A stretch of 64,000 nt of DNA, taken from Vibrio chagasii (GTDB lineage: Bacteria > Pseudomonadota > Gammaproteobacteria > Enterobacterales > Vibrionaceae). Positions 1-9,178 of this stretch are shown piece after piece. The position numbers were made by a program, and so were the translations under genes. Numbering within the stretch: position 1 is the stretch's first letter; each line of letters begins with the position of its first letter. The notes beneath the pieces are model-generated. The model was not told the DNA's origin and searched no databases. It was given only the letters and a program-made list of their open reading frames with translations. The stretch spans positions 992,001-1,056,000 of the forward strand of contig NZ_AP025466.1 of the NCBI RefSeq assembly GCF_024347355.1, given 5' to 3'.

Positions 1-3000
1 CGCAACAACATTTCCAAAACTATCATATTGATAAGCGCTTTCTATCCTTACACCATCATATTGACGTTCGAATCCTGAAACATCGACTTCAAGAACGTCA
101 ACCTTCGCTGATAACTCTTCGATTTTGTTGCCCCTAGAATCATAGCGATAAGAAGTGGTCTGAGCATTGAGTTCATCTGGTGACTGATAGTAATCAAAAA
201 AGACAATATCAGGGTTACTTATCCACCCATTCAGATCCCCACTCGCCATCAGATCTTTCAAAAATTCTTTCAAATGCGTGTTATTAACGAAAACTTGTTT
301 ACGCCTTATCTCTGAGTGCGAATTATAGGTATATAATGTTGAATATCCTTCGCCGTCGACCTCAAAGACCAAGCGACCCATCGCATCAAACCCATTCAAC
401 TCTGAGCGCACTCGTCCCGCCTGAACTTCTTGCGATAACGCAGCTTTAAATGCCGCCACCTCCGCGTCACTGCGCCCTTGCAGACTCACCGATTGGTCGT
501 AACGAATCGTATGCGTTACCCGACCCATGGCATCGTAACCGCGCTCCGTCACCGCCCCCGTTTCACTGATACTGAAGCGCAATTGCCCTTTCTCGTCGTA
601 AATAGACTCACTGACTCGGTTGTTCGGCGAGGCCGCTACGGTCCCCGGTTTGGCGTATCGCGTGGTGCGTATGACTCGGTTCGCCGCGTCATACTCATAC
701 CCCGTGGCATAGCCCAAACCATCAACATCAAATGCCAAACGTCCCGATTCATCATAATGATGTTCGGTGACACGACGAGTGCCCGATAAAGCCTTACTGA
801 CAGTACTAGTCTGCCAATTAGTAATACCCGATAAGGCGTTAGCATAGCGTATGGTCGCCACTACGCGATTGGCCCCATCATAGTGGTAGGCCGTCACGTA
901 ATTGAGTGCGTTTATCTCATATTTTACACGCCCCAAACCATCATAGAGTGTGCGCGCAACACCGAAATACCCTGAAGGCTTCTCGATAATCTGACCTGCA
1001 GCATTATAGCGATAAGACACAGTGCGGTTACTCGCCCGACCCGACCAGTTCTGACCTGAACGCACGCGCTTTTCAAGGACTGCGCCCAGGACATCTCGCT
1101 CATACTCAGTCACACGCTCTTGCTGAATCTGGCCATTCGCTGCCAACGCCCCTTCTACCTGCTCGATTATCCGACCATCGAGGTCATAGGTGTACTCGGT
1201 GCCTACCCCGCCTTGCTCAACCCAGATTTTACGGCCCTGACTGTCAAAGCGCAGGGTCGTCACGCGCCCCTCACGATTTTCACTGATACGCTGACCCTGA
1301 GCGTTGTAAGCGTACGTCGTCTCAAGCTTTTCACCGTAGGCATCTTGAATCACTTTCCACTGGCGACCCAGCGCGTCGTAACGATACTCAGTGCAAGTAC
1401 CTTCGGCATTGATGATGAACCTCAACAGGCCCGTTTTGGTATCGTACTCTTTACTGGAGAGGATCTCTGGCTGGTCTGCCCCTTTTGCAAGGAAAGTCGT
1501 ACCAATAACCTGACCATGTTCATTGTATTCAAAGCCACGCTGATGACCCAGCCCATCGGTGATGGTCACCGTTTCACCGTGCGCGTTCTTTTCGGTGACC
1601 GTACGAATGCCCCCCGGCGACACCACAGTCACGCGATGGTTCGCATCATCGTACTCATACTCAGTCTTCTCTCCTGCGCCATTGGTCAGCGATAACGTTC
1701 GACCCAGAGCATCCATCTCAATGCGCTCTTGCACAGCTCCCGATAACCTCACCGTTTTTATGCGACCACCCGCCACATAATCGGTCACTCGCTCGACGCC
1801 TTCACCGTTGGTTTCACTCACCATACGACCTCGATGGTCATATTTACGCTGCCACTGTGAGGCGTACTTCACACGCGAAGAGGTCACGGCCTCTCGCGTA
1901 TCTCCATCCTCAATACGGGTGCCAGCGCGATAATCTTTGGCGACGGACTGATGAATCACGTTCCCTCGTTCATCGTATTCATACCTCGTGACATGACGCG
2001 CGATTTGGCTGCCACTGCGCTCTCCGAAATTCGCGTAAGCCTGTGCCACGTGTTGGCGTACACGATGACTTAGACGACCGTCTTGCTGATATAAGTAAGT
2101 GGTGCGCACCCCTTCACCATCCAACTCTCGGCTCAATCGGCCCATTGGGTCATATTCAAACGCCTTAATGACCTCACCATCGATGCGTGTGCCGCTCACT
2201 TCGCCATACGTGTTATACGTCTTGCTCCGCGTATTCCCCAGCGCATCCGTGGTTTGAATTAAGTGCCCCGCTTTGTCATATTCGTACGTTGTCGTGCCCG
2301 TGGCTGGATGATATTGACTCGACTTACGCCCCATGACATCAAACTCAGTGCGGACACCTCGATCCTCTATCAAGCCAGACAACGCCACACTTTGCCAATC
2401 TTGCTGCCCAGCCGCTACCACTTGCCCAGTCAGCTCACCAAAGCCATTGTATGTGCGGTACTCTGAGCGGCTCACTGACGTGTTGGCCCCCGTGATGGTC
2501 TGACGCAGCCTTCCCGTCACATCCTCATACACATAGCGCGTTTCCACTCCGTGTCGGTCTGTTGACACCATCAAGCGACCGGCTTCATCACGACGCTCAC
2601 GTGAAAGCAGCACTTTTGGATAGCTCGCCCCCAATGCAGGCGATGAACCGGAGTTGATGCCTTCAACCACACGAGCGATGTCAACTTGACTCATGTCTTC
2701 ATCGCCAAATGGATGCCAATACACTTTCTTGTCTCGCCCAGCGTCGAAGTAACAAGTCTCGGTTAAAGCCCCTTGCTCGTTCATCTGAAAACGCACGCGT
2801 CCATGATGGTCATAGACGACTTGAGTGCGATCAAACTCGCCGTCTGGTACTCGAATCGGCGAAGATTCCGTAAGGTCAGGGTGATGGTAACGACGCGTTT
2901 CTGTCACTTGCCCTCGTGCGTTATACCAATACTGAGTCACGTAACCGCCCTCATCTCGACTCAATACCTTGCGCCCGGCCTCATCGTATTCATGCCGAAT

Positions 3001-5727
3001 CGAAATGCTGCCTCGGCTATTACGCTCAACCAATACCCGCCCTTGCGCATCCAATTCCACGCTATTGACCAGCGCGTCCCTATCGCCAAGAACCACGGTA
3101 GTTTTGACCGTCTCTCTGTCATCCTCAAAATAAGACCTCGTCACGCGCGGTTTGATGGTGGTTGACAACCCAGACAAGACCGACTCGCCCGTGACGGTCA
3201 GCGTACCGCCCCTAACCCAATCGGATGTGTCAACCTCACTGGCGTACTGCGCTTCCACCGCCACTCGCCCTTGTGGATCTCGTCGGTACTCCGTCACGGC
3301 GCCCAATTCCGACACCGTCAACCAAAGCCGACCTTGCGCATCGTAAAACTGAAATTGCTCACTGCCATCCGGGTGCTGCGTCGCCACAAGCTGCCCCGCT
3401 TCGTTATAAAGGAACTGACGCTCTCGTGACACCAATGTGGGGGCACTGCGTTGCTCTGATATTAACTGACCCGCAGTACTGAACGTTTGGGTCACGGTAG
3501 CACCACTCGCTTGAGACACCACAACCTGACGGCTTTTGTCTAAATATTCGGTGGTCGTGGTCACCCCTTGAGCATCCGTTTGGCTAACAACGCGCCCTAA
3601 CCCATCATAAACTTGAGTCGCGCGGCTCACGACCTTCGCGGTCCCGCTTTCCAGATCCCCCACTAAGGTATCCGATGCCAATAACTGACCAAACGCATCG
3701 TAAGTAAAACGAGTATGCTCGTTCCGACTGTGACGAAGGCTCAACGAGCCTTCGCTCGCTGACTGTTCATCCAACAATTGAGCGGTTTCGCCTTCCGGGT
3801 GAATGTCAAAGGCCACCAACAGTACAGAAGGTAACGCCACAACTGGCTCATCCGGCGCCCCTACGCTCGATAGATTCAACGCTAAGTCGACATTCAAAAT
3901 CAACCCCAGGTCACTCTGTAATAAGTCGCTGCTCCACTCACCTTTTGTTGACAAATATATTCGACCGCCGGCGAGACGGTGACGATTTGTGAGACTCCCT
4001 AATTCTCCCAACAGTTGCCCTGACTGCTCTTCGTTCTGGTGAGTATTGAACGTCTTTGAGGACACGAGCTGACCGTCTGCGTTCAATAATGTCAGTGTTA
4101 CTCCGGAAGTCGCTCCATCAATACGTTGGCCACCCAGCCAAACTCCCGCAGAAGTGTTCGAAGCCACCACCTCAAGGTGAGGCGACGTCAGCCCATCCCC
4201 TTGGTCATCAAGCTGTTCATGCCGTGTTTGGGTATGCAATAGACCACGCTGATAACTGAACGTCGTCAACGCTGTTTGACGTTTATCTTGTGCCTCTGAC
4301 CACTCCATAAGCGCTTGGATTGATGGGGAACCAGTGCCTTGCGCATCAAACACCGCATTCACATACACTCGAGAATGCGTGCGCTGACCAAAGCCATCGT
4401 ATGCGTATTCCGTCACTAACCCGCCTTCGTTGATTTCGTAACGCAGGTTTACCCCATCATAGAGGGCATAACGGTGCCCTTCTCCCGCTCGCCCATTATT
4501 GATGTGCGTCGCCACCAAGCGTTGCATGTCATCGTATTCGTAGCGTTCACGCCATTCACCCAACGCTCGCTTTACCGTGCAATTGCCCATCTCATCATAT
4601 TGGTAATCGGTGACACGCTCCCCCAATGTCCCTGTCTCAACCGCTGCCACTAAGTTATTCTGACTATCGTAATGGTAACGTGTCGCATGAGGCTCACCGT
4701 TTGACTCTTTCAAACCATAACCAATATCTTTGTCGTAGCGCACTTCGGGAGACAAGGTGCCCACTAAACGGCCTTGCTCATCATGCGCGTAATACCACGC
4801 CTGCCCTGTGGCATCGGTCACTTTCAACTGGTGCCCATTAGCACGCTCTGGCTGATAATCCAGCAAGGTGACAATGCCGTTATCATCAATACGACTTAGG
4901 TGCGGTTTCCCCGCCACCGTGTCATAACCGAGTGTCATCACACTGCCATTACTTTTACTGATGCGGTGAATAAGATGACTGTCGTCATCGTGGTACTCAT
5001 AACGGGTCGTCAATACTTGACCATCCGTTATTGACTTATCTTCCGGCGAGAGGTCCACCTTCACGCTCGATAAACGCCCTTTAGCATCGTAACCATAATG
5101 CACTTTACTGTGCGAGTGAGTGAGGTTGCCTTCGCTGTCCTCTGTCCAGCTATCGATGCGCGTCAACTGACCCTTGGCATCGAACACAAAACGCAGCTCT
5201 TCGCCGCTTGCACTCTGAACCGCTGTCAACCGCTCACCTTGATACCGATAATGGGTTTGGTTACCAAATCGGTCTTCTGCGCGCAGCATACGGCCACTGT
5301 CGGCATCGTAGTACTCCTTGACGCCTGTGCTGCCTTCTTCATATACCCACTCTTTCCCCTGGCGAATTAAGCTATCATGGGCCCCTGCACCGGCCGTTGA
5401 CTCGTAGCCGCTCCCCTTAGCGTGAAACACTGAAGCATGCCCATCACCTGAGACACGTTTAATGACCGAGCCTGCCACCTGTATTTCTTGCTCGAATGAG
5501 AAGCGCCAGTTATCGCCATTACCATCTTGCTGCTGGCCTTGGCTGTTGTAAGTGCGGACAAGAGACAGATCCAGACCTTTACTGACTAAGGTTTGGTCTT
5601 GATGATGCAACACCAAGTTGCCGCTCGACGCGTTGATCTGTAGCCCATTGTTACCACCTAGCTTAATGCTGGCTTGCCCTTGTGTGTCGAAATGGCCTAA
5701 CCCATTCCCACCGATGATCGTTGCCAT
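1..5727 (-). CDS. Rhs/YD-repeat protein, partial (C-terminus outside window)
   Basis: One open frame of 1909 codons runs from an ATG at 5727 off the left edge; I checked the frame at several points (near 5100, 3060, 600 and 60) and it stays open. The protein begins MATIIGGNGLGHFDTQG, shows no signal peptide, and from about residue 120 is built of degenerate YD repeats of the type YDxxGRLxxV, the hallmark of Rhs and teneurin/Tc-toxin-like shells. In known Rhs proteins these repeats form a hollow cocoon around a variable C-terminal toxin. The toxin-bearing end and any immunity gene would lie left of position 1 and cannot be judged here. A GGGG stretch about eight bases upstream of the ATG could serve as ribosome binding site. 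Base composition is visibly richer in G+C than the flagellar-type run to its right. No VgrG, PAAR or other type VI gene is in the window. Confidence 0.9.
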   Translation of the reverse strand, partial: MATIIGGNGLGHFDTQGQASIKLGGNNGLQINASSGNLVLHHQDQTLVSKGLDLSLVRTYNSQGQQQDGNGDNWRFSFEQEIQVAGSVIKRVSGDGHASVFHAKGSGYESTAGAGAHDSLIRQGKEWVYEEGSTGVKEYYDADSGRMLRAEDRFGNQTHYRYQGERLTAVQSASGEELRFVFDAKGQLTRIDSWTEDSEGNLTHSHSKVHYGYDAKGRLSSVKVDLSPEDKSITDGQVLTTRYEYHDDDSHLIHRISKSNGSVMTLGYDTVAGKPHLSRIDDNGIVTLLDYQPERANGHQLKVTDATGQAWYYAHDEQGRLVGTLSPEVRYDKDIGYGLKESNGEPHATRYHYDSQNNLVAAVETGTLGERVTDYQYDEMGNCTVKRALGEWRERYEYDDMQRLVATHINNGRAGEGHRYALYDGVNLRYEINEGGLVTEYAYDGFGQRTHSRVYVNAVFDAQGTGSPSIQALMEWSEAQDKRQTALTTFSYQRGLLHTQTRHEQLDDQGDGLTSPHLEVVASNTSAGVWLGGQRIDGATSGVTLTLLNADGQLVSSKTFNTHQNEEQSGQLLGELGSLTNRHRLAGGRIYLSTKGEWSSDLLQSDLGLILNVDLALNLSSVGAPDEPVVALPSVLLVAFDIHPEGETAQLLDEQSASEGSLSLRHSRNEHTRFTYDAFGQLLASDTLVGDLESGTAKVVSRATQVYDGLGRVVSQTDAQGVTTTTEYLDKSRQVVVSQASGATVTQTFSTAGQLISEQRSAPTLVSRERQFLYNEAGQLVATQHPDGSEQFQFYDAQGRLWLTVSELGAVTEYRRDPQGRVAVEAQYASEVDTSDWVRGGTLTVTGESVLSGLSTTIKPRVTRSYFEDDRETVKTTVVLGDRDALVNSVELDAQGRVLVERNSRGSISIRHEYDEAGRKVLSRDEGGYVTQYWYNARGQVTETRRYHHPDLTESSPIRVPDGEFDRTQVVYDHHGRVRFQMNEQGALTETCYFDAGRDKKVYWHPFGDEDMSQVDIARVVEGINSGSSPALGASYPKVLLSRERRDEAGRLMVSTDRHGVETRYVYEDVTGRLRQTITGANTSVSRSEYRTYNGFGELTGQVVAAGQQDWQSVALSGLIEDRGVRTEFDVMGRKSSQYHPATGTTTYEYDKAGHLIQTTDALGNTRSKTYNTYGEVSGTRIDGEVIKAFEYDPMGRLSRELDGEGVRTTYLYQQDGRLSHRVRQHVAQAYANFGERSGSQIARHVTRYEYDERGNVIHQSVAKDYRAGTRIEDGDTREAVTSSRVKYASQWQRKYDHRGRMVSETNGEGVERVTDYVAGGRIKTVRLSGAVQERIEMDALGRTLSLTNGAGEKTEYEYDDANHRVTVVSPGGIRTVTEKNAHGETVTITDGLGHQRGFEYNEHGQVIGTTFLAKGADQPEILSSKEYDTKTGLLRFIINAEGTCTEYRYDALGRQWKVIQDAYGEKLETTYAYNAQGQRISENREGRVTTLRFDSQGRKIWVEQGGVGTEYTYDLDGRIIEQVEGALAANGQIQQERVTEYERDVLGAVLEKRVRSGQNWSGRASNRTVSYRYNAAGQIIEKPSGYFGVARTLYDGLGRVKYEINALNYVTAYHYDGANRVVATIRYANALSGITNWQTSTVSKALSGTRRVTEHHYDESGRLAFDVDGLGYATGYEYDAANRVIRTTRYAKPGTVAASPNNRVSESIYDEKGQLRFSISETGAVTERGYDAMGRVTHTIRYDQSVSLQGRSDAEVAAFKAALSQEVQAGRVRSELNGFDAMGRLVFEVDGEGYSTLYTYNSHSEIRRKQVFVNNTHLKEFLKDLMASGDLNGWISNPDIVFFDYYQSPDELNAQTTSYRYDSRGNKIEELSAKVDVLEVDVSGFERQYDGVRIESAYQYDSFGNVVA

Positions 5728-6118
5728 GCTGACCCCGTGTTGTTGGTTTATAAAATCAGATGTATATACATGGCGAAAAATCGAAAAAAGATGAGGAAAA
5801 AAATCAAAAAGGGCCGATAAATATGATAGGTATCACATATTGTATTTCACCAACCTATTTGTATGGCAAATGCCAAATAATTGAAAAAAGGACGTTATCT
5901 TCAAATTGTTACTATCGCTCAGTTCTAACACTCTCAAAATACTTGGCGCACCTCATGGTCGGGTTACAAAATGGCGGAAGCAAAAAGCATGGAGATAAGA
6001 CGTTCAGGGGGACACTTCATGAAGGGGGGATGGGGCGACTGATTGATAGCGCTTATTAACGGCTTTTATTGTCGGCTCTAACAGTGCCCCATGCTTGACT
6101 GGACTGAGCCGCTCAGAC

Positions 6119-6144
6119 ACAAGCACAAGCACAAGCACAAGCAC
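6119..6144. repeat. ACAAGC hexamer tandem repeat
   Basis: Four consecutive copies of ACAAGC (6119-6142) followed by AC. It is a short microsatellite in the spacer, outside any supported gene. Confidence 0.9.
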
Positions 6145-6177
6145 ATTGTTTAATAATACCAGATGGGCCATAACGAA

Positions 6178-6199
6178 AAGCCCAGCAAATGCTGGGCTT
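6178..6199 (-). terminator. Intrinsic terminator after the flagellar-type cluster
   Basis: A nine-base-pair perfect stem, AAGCCCAGC paired with GCTGGGCTT around a four-base AAAT loop. Read on the minus strand the stem is followed by UUUUCGUU, a modest U-tract. It lies about 245 bases beyond the last minus-strand frame (6444) and would stop transcription from the cluster before it reaches the Rhs gene. Confidence 0.65.
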
Positions 6200-6443
6200 G
6201 ATATCTTATATGACTCATCTCCTATGGTTTTGATATCATGACTGAGACTTTTGAACCAGTTTGAGTTCTTTACTTACAAAAACAGAGAAGACAAGACTTT
6301 GACATTAGCTAGCCTGTATTGTGACCCTTTAGTCAGTATTAGTGCGATAGATGCAGCCTACAGATTCGCAAAAATTAAACCATCAAGTACCAGTAAATAA
6401 TAGCGCAGTTCTTTAAAAGAACGGTTCTCGCAAACTTTTGCAA

Positions 6444-6845
6444 TTATAAATTCACTAACTCTCTCACTGTGCTATACACCCCAATCATCACTATGCCTGA
6501 GATAGTTTCTATGTAAGTCCTTGCTGCAGTTGTTCCTATACCGAGATAAGAGGTCTCGATAACAATTATGCTAGCAGTGGGGGGCAGTAAACAAATCAAG
6601 AAGATCCACGCCAATAGTTGATTCAAAAACTCCGCATTCAAAATTTCGTTAAAGCCGAAAGCAAGGACAACAACACTGACCAATATCATCGTCCTCATAA
6701 GATGGTGCGTTGGATACAACGAAAGGTCTGTTTTATCAAAGATTACCTCAGACAACCAAGTACCAAGTATCATCATCCCCTGAAAGCTCACTAATAACTT
6801 GGACACAACATATATGATATTCGTATACTTCGATGCTCCTCCCAA
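6444..6845 (-). CDS. Possible small integral membrane protein of unknown function
   Basis: A 133-codon frame rich in Leu, Ile, Val and Met with about four hydrophobic segments (for example LASIIVIE-like and VSVVVLAFGF stretches), consistent with a small polytopic inner-membrane protein. The first usable codon is TTG at 6845 and no clear ribosome binding site precedes it, so the start is uncertain and an internal Met may be used. It sits 104 bases beyond the last TPR gene of the flagellar-type cluster, on the same strand and with the same AT-rich composition, so it may be the end of that transcription unit or the remnant of a longer gene. I do not recognise a family. Confidence 0.35.
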   Translation of the reverse strand: MGGASKYTNIIYVVSKLLVSFQGMMILGTWLSEVIFDKTDLSLYPTHHLMRTMILVSVVVLAFGFNEILNAEFLNQLLAWIFLICLLPPTASIIVIETSYLGIGTTAARTYIETISGIVMIGVYSTVRELVNL

Positions 6846-6949
6846 CAGGAATCAACAAACAGCCAATAGATAGGGCTAGCACCAGAAGCGAAGTCAAAAC
6901 GCTTTGAATCTAGACCGTCAGGAACACTTAGTTTACAAACTGACAAAAA

Positions 6950-7498
6950 TCACTGTTTATAGATTGATAATAAGGATTCAACTTCATTATTGACCCGATG
7001 TTCAGTCATCTCCTCGGAATCGACCACAGCTTCATCAACATTTTTTCGAATCTTAACGAGTAAACTTTCAGCATCGGCATTCAATTCAGGATATTTTTTA
7101 TTATTTATTATAAAATTTTCTAACCTTCTCTCAGCCTCAGAGAACTCCCTCTGCGCTAATGCTTTAAAGGCTTCACTAAAATCCAAAAAATCATCGAGAC
7201 CTGACCACGTTTCAAACGCTGATTCGTTGTTGTGTAAAGAAGAGAAAAATTGCGCCACACCCAACTGGAATTTGCACAATTCGTTGTTGGGATCTGCCTC
7301 CAAAACAATCAAGTAAAGAGCAATCGCTCTATCATATAGTCCGATTTGACAAAGAATTGCAGCATGAATAAAAGAAATAGAACTAAGCTCATACTTCCTT
7401 ACCTCACAAATATCTAAAGCCTTCGTTAACTCATTCTGATTTACATAATAATTTAGTAATACAAGAATTTCTTCATCATTTAAATTTTCTAAAATCAT
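6950..7498 (-). CDS. TPR protein, distal gene of flagellar-type cluster
   Basis: A 182-residue soluble protein with helical repeats of TPR type in its first 130 residues (AILCQIGLYDRAIALYLIVLEADPNN is one unit, shown here only as its key pattern G-Y-D-A-Y-L-P). It aligns by eye along its length with the 173-residue TPR protein at the other end of the cluster (26221-26742): both start with acidic residues then E-x-L, share N-E-L-x-x-A-L, a kFQLG-type motif after the P-N turn, and A-x-E-x-W. Its ATG directly follows the stop codon of the sigma factor gene, so the two are translationally coupled. Small TPR proteins serve as chaperones in non-flagellar type III systems; that role here is inference. 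Confidence 0.75.
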   Translation of the reverse strand: MILENLNDEEILVLLNYYVNQNELTKALDICEVRKYELSSISFIHAAILCQIGLYDRAIALYLIVLEADPNNELCKFQLGVAQFFSSLHNNESAFETWSGLDDFLDFSEAFKALAQREFSEAERRLENFIINNKKYPELNADAESLLVKIRKNVDEAVVDSEEMTEHRVNNEVESLLSIYKQ

Positions 7499-8035
7499 TT
7501 ACATATCCATTTTTTTTCTTAGAAACAAAAGTATTTCTGTGTGAAGTTGTGAAACACGAGAGGGCGAGAGATCTAAGGCCACCGAGATGTCTCTTAACGA
7601 CTTGCCATTGAAATAATGATCGTTAATTATTGTGAGTTTCCTATCGTCAAATAACCTTTCCAACTCCTGAGTGTTAACATCACACTCGAAGACTTCCATA
7701 CAGTAAAGGTCATAATCAATAGTAGAGAAGTCCGTTAACTCTATGCCATTGATTCGCAACTCTTCAATCGAATCAGTTTGACTATGATATCTATAATTAT
7801 CTGAAATTGCTTTACTTAACTCGAATTTCATGCATTTAAGTATATAGTTCTTGAGTTCACCCTTACGAGGTTGGAATTTTTTATAAGCATGAAAGGCAGC
7901 TATGTATGCAATATTAAAAAACTCATCAAACTCTATTCCGGAAACGGGCCCATAACGCCTAAAAAATTTACCAGCCATCATGTAGCACCAACCGTACACT
8001 GATTCAAGGAAAGTTTCTTTCTTTAAAGTATCCAC
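7499..8035 (-). CDS. Sigma-70 family factor, FliA/sigma-28-like but short
   Basis: A 178-residue protein with a region 2-like part (about residues 20-95, including EFFNIAYIAAFHAYKKF) and a C-terminal region 4 helix-turn-helix (about 135-175, SLRDISVALDLSPSRVSQLH), which closely follows the FliA pattern ending in S-R-V-S-Q. FliA is normally about 240 residues; the space between regions 2 and 4 is too short for a normal region 3. The likely role is to direct RNA polymerase to promoters of this cluster or of unlinked partner genes. No anti-sigma factor FlgM is encoded nearby. The start is a GTG at 8035, ten bases after fliP. ECF factors also lack region 3, but the region 4 sequence is FliA-like. 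Confidence 0.8.
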   Translation of the reverse strand: MDTLKKETFLESVYGWCYMMAGKFFRRYGPVSGIEFDEFFNIAYIAAFHAYKKFQPRKGELKNYILKCMKFELSKAISDNYRYHSQTDSIEELRINGIELTDFSTIDYDLYCMEVFECDVNTQELERLFDDRKLTIINDHYFNGKSLRDISVALDLSPSRVSQLHTEILLFLRKKMDM

Positions 8036-8044
8036 ATTAATCTT

Positions 8045-8692
8045 TTACATTCCAAAACCTTGAATTAGACTGCCAACAACTAATGTCCAGCCATCCACCA
8101 ACACAAATATTAGTAATTTAACAGGTAAAGATATTGATATCGGTGGCAGCATAATCATACCTAAAGCCATTAAAACGCTAGCAACAATTAGATCTATCAA
8201 CAAAAATGGCAGGAAGATTATAAAAGAGAACTGAAAAGCGGCTTTTAACTCTGATAACATGAAAGCAGGTATTAAAACACTTAAATTATAGCCTATAATT
8301 TCATAGTCATCCTCTTCCCTTTCTGACAAATTCTCGACAAAATCATAATCGCTGTCGTTAACTTTCCTAGAAAGGAAATCTGAAAATACAGATAATCCAT
8401 TATCAACTGACTCAGCCTGTGTGATTAAACCCTGTTTAAACTGATCATATGAAGACTTTTTTATTTCCCCAACAACTGGCGTCATCGTGAAAAAACTCAT
8501 AAAAATAGCCATAGATATAATAACAATATTTGGAGGTGTTTGTTGTAAACCTAGCGCTGTTCTTAGTAACGATAGAACGATAACATAGCGCGTAAAACAT
8601 GTGGCTGAGACCAATAAAAAAGGTACCAACGCAGTAACAGAAAATATGAAAAATGACTGAACAATAGGGTGAGAAAAATCAATATCCATCAT
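8045..8692 (-). CDS. fliP: FliP, export gate membrane protein
   Basis: FliP forms, with FliQ and FliR, the export gate through the inner membrane inside the MS ring. The 215-residue protein carries the FliP signature around residues 25-55, including TRYVIVLSLLRTALGLQQTP, a large soluble loop around residues 75-130 and three further hydrophobic segments at the C-terminus. There is no cleavable signal peptide, which E. coli FliP has. Two adjacent ATG codons (8692 and 8689) are both possible starts and overlap the end of fliO. The order fliN-fliO-fliP is standard, but fliQ, fliR, flhB and flhA lie at the far end of the cluster. Confidence 0.95.
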   Translation of the reverse strand: MMDIDFSHPIVQSFFIFSVTALVPFLLVSATCFTRYVIVLSLLRTALGLQQTPPNIVIISMAIFMSFFTMTPVVGEIKKSSYDQFKQGLITQAESVDNGLSVFSDFLSRKVNDSDYDFVENLSEREEDDYEIIGYNLSVLIPAFMLSELKAAFQFSFIIFLPFLLIDLIVASVLMALGMIMLPPISISLPVKLLIFVLVDGWTLVVGSLIQGFGM

Positions 8693-8942
8693 TATTACCT
8701 CGGCTTAATTTCTCTGAAGAAATAGAAATAGAGTTGGAGTTGGAAGCAACAAACAATGTTGAGCCTTCATACTCTAAAACATAAACCTTTGTAGAATTAT
8801 CGAGATATACTTTTTCTTTTACTTTTATATTTTTTTCATCATTAATCTTTCTAAATAACTTTGTTTTAGAAAGAAAACGGACAGAGATTAAAATAAAAGC
8901 AAGTAGAAAAAGCACTAAGATATACTCAATGCTTAAAGCCAT
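8679..8942 (-). CDS. fliO: FliO-like export gate assembly protein
   Basis: FliO helps assemble the FliP ring. This 87-residue protein has one N-terminal transmembrane segment (about residues 5-24, rich in L, I, V, F) followed by a basic stretch and a small beta-rich domain with the pattern VKEKVYLDNSTKVYVLE, as in FliO. It is at the short end for FliO, which varies widely in length. Position between fliN and fliP and overlap with fliP support the call more than sequence identity does. Confidence 0.75.
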   Translation of the reverse strand: MALSIEYILVLFLLAFILISVRFLSKTKLFRKINDEKNIKVKEKVYLDNSTKVYVLEYEGSTLFVASNSNSISISSEKLSRGNNDGY

Positions 8943-8945
8943 TAA

Positions 8946-9176
8946 TCACTCCAAAACATCTGTTACTTCTACAGAAAAATAACCGTTTTTATCAATTAAG
9001 ATACCTTTAGCGATAGTATTACCATCGAGAATAACTGCTACTTTATCTGACAGTTCAACACCAGACTCAATAACATCTCCAGTTTTCATATCCATCAAAT
9101 TATCTAATGTTGTCGTTAGTTTCCCTACGTTTATTTCCAACTCGACCTTAACGCCTTTAAATTTTCTTGATTTCAT
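8946..9176 (-). CDS. fliN: FliN-like SpoA-domain protein
   Basis: A 76-residue protein consisting of essentially one SpoA (FliN/SctQ C-terminal) domain, with the characteristic VELEINVGKLTTTL start and a GDVIES turn. In flagella, FliN with FliM forms the lower C ring that docks FliH and the ATPase; in non-flagellar systems the equivalent is the SctQ C-terminal product. It is shorter than E. coli FliN (137 residues) because the N-terminal extension is missing. The ATG at 9176 lies three bases after the preceding gene's stop; the upstream TTG at 9182 is less likely. Confidence 0.85.
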   Translation of the reverse strand: MKSRKFKGVKVELEINVGKLTTTLDNLMDMKTGDVIESGVELSDKVAVILDGNTIAKGILIDKNGYFSVEVTDVLE

Positions 9177-9178
9177 AA

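Larger units (their letters stand above)
5728..6443. other. Spacer between Rhs gene and flagellar-type cluster
   Basis: AT-rich spacer of about 700 bases with no convincing gene. A 99-codon frame on the plus strand (5760-6059) is lysine-rich at its start, has no ribosome binding site and resembles nothing I know. The stretch contains a short hexamer repeat (6119-6144), a terminator hairpin (6178-6199) and a small perfect inverted repeat (6408-6422) just beyond the end of the minus-strand membrane protein gene. Confidence 0.6.

Noticed and set aside
5760..6059. 99-codon plus-strand frame
   Set aside because: No ribosome binding site, low-complexity start, no recognisable family; lies in AT-rich spacer.
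6119..6144. CRISPR or regulatory array
   Set aside because: It is a simple four-copy hexamer without spacers.
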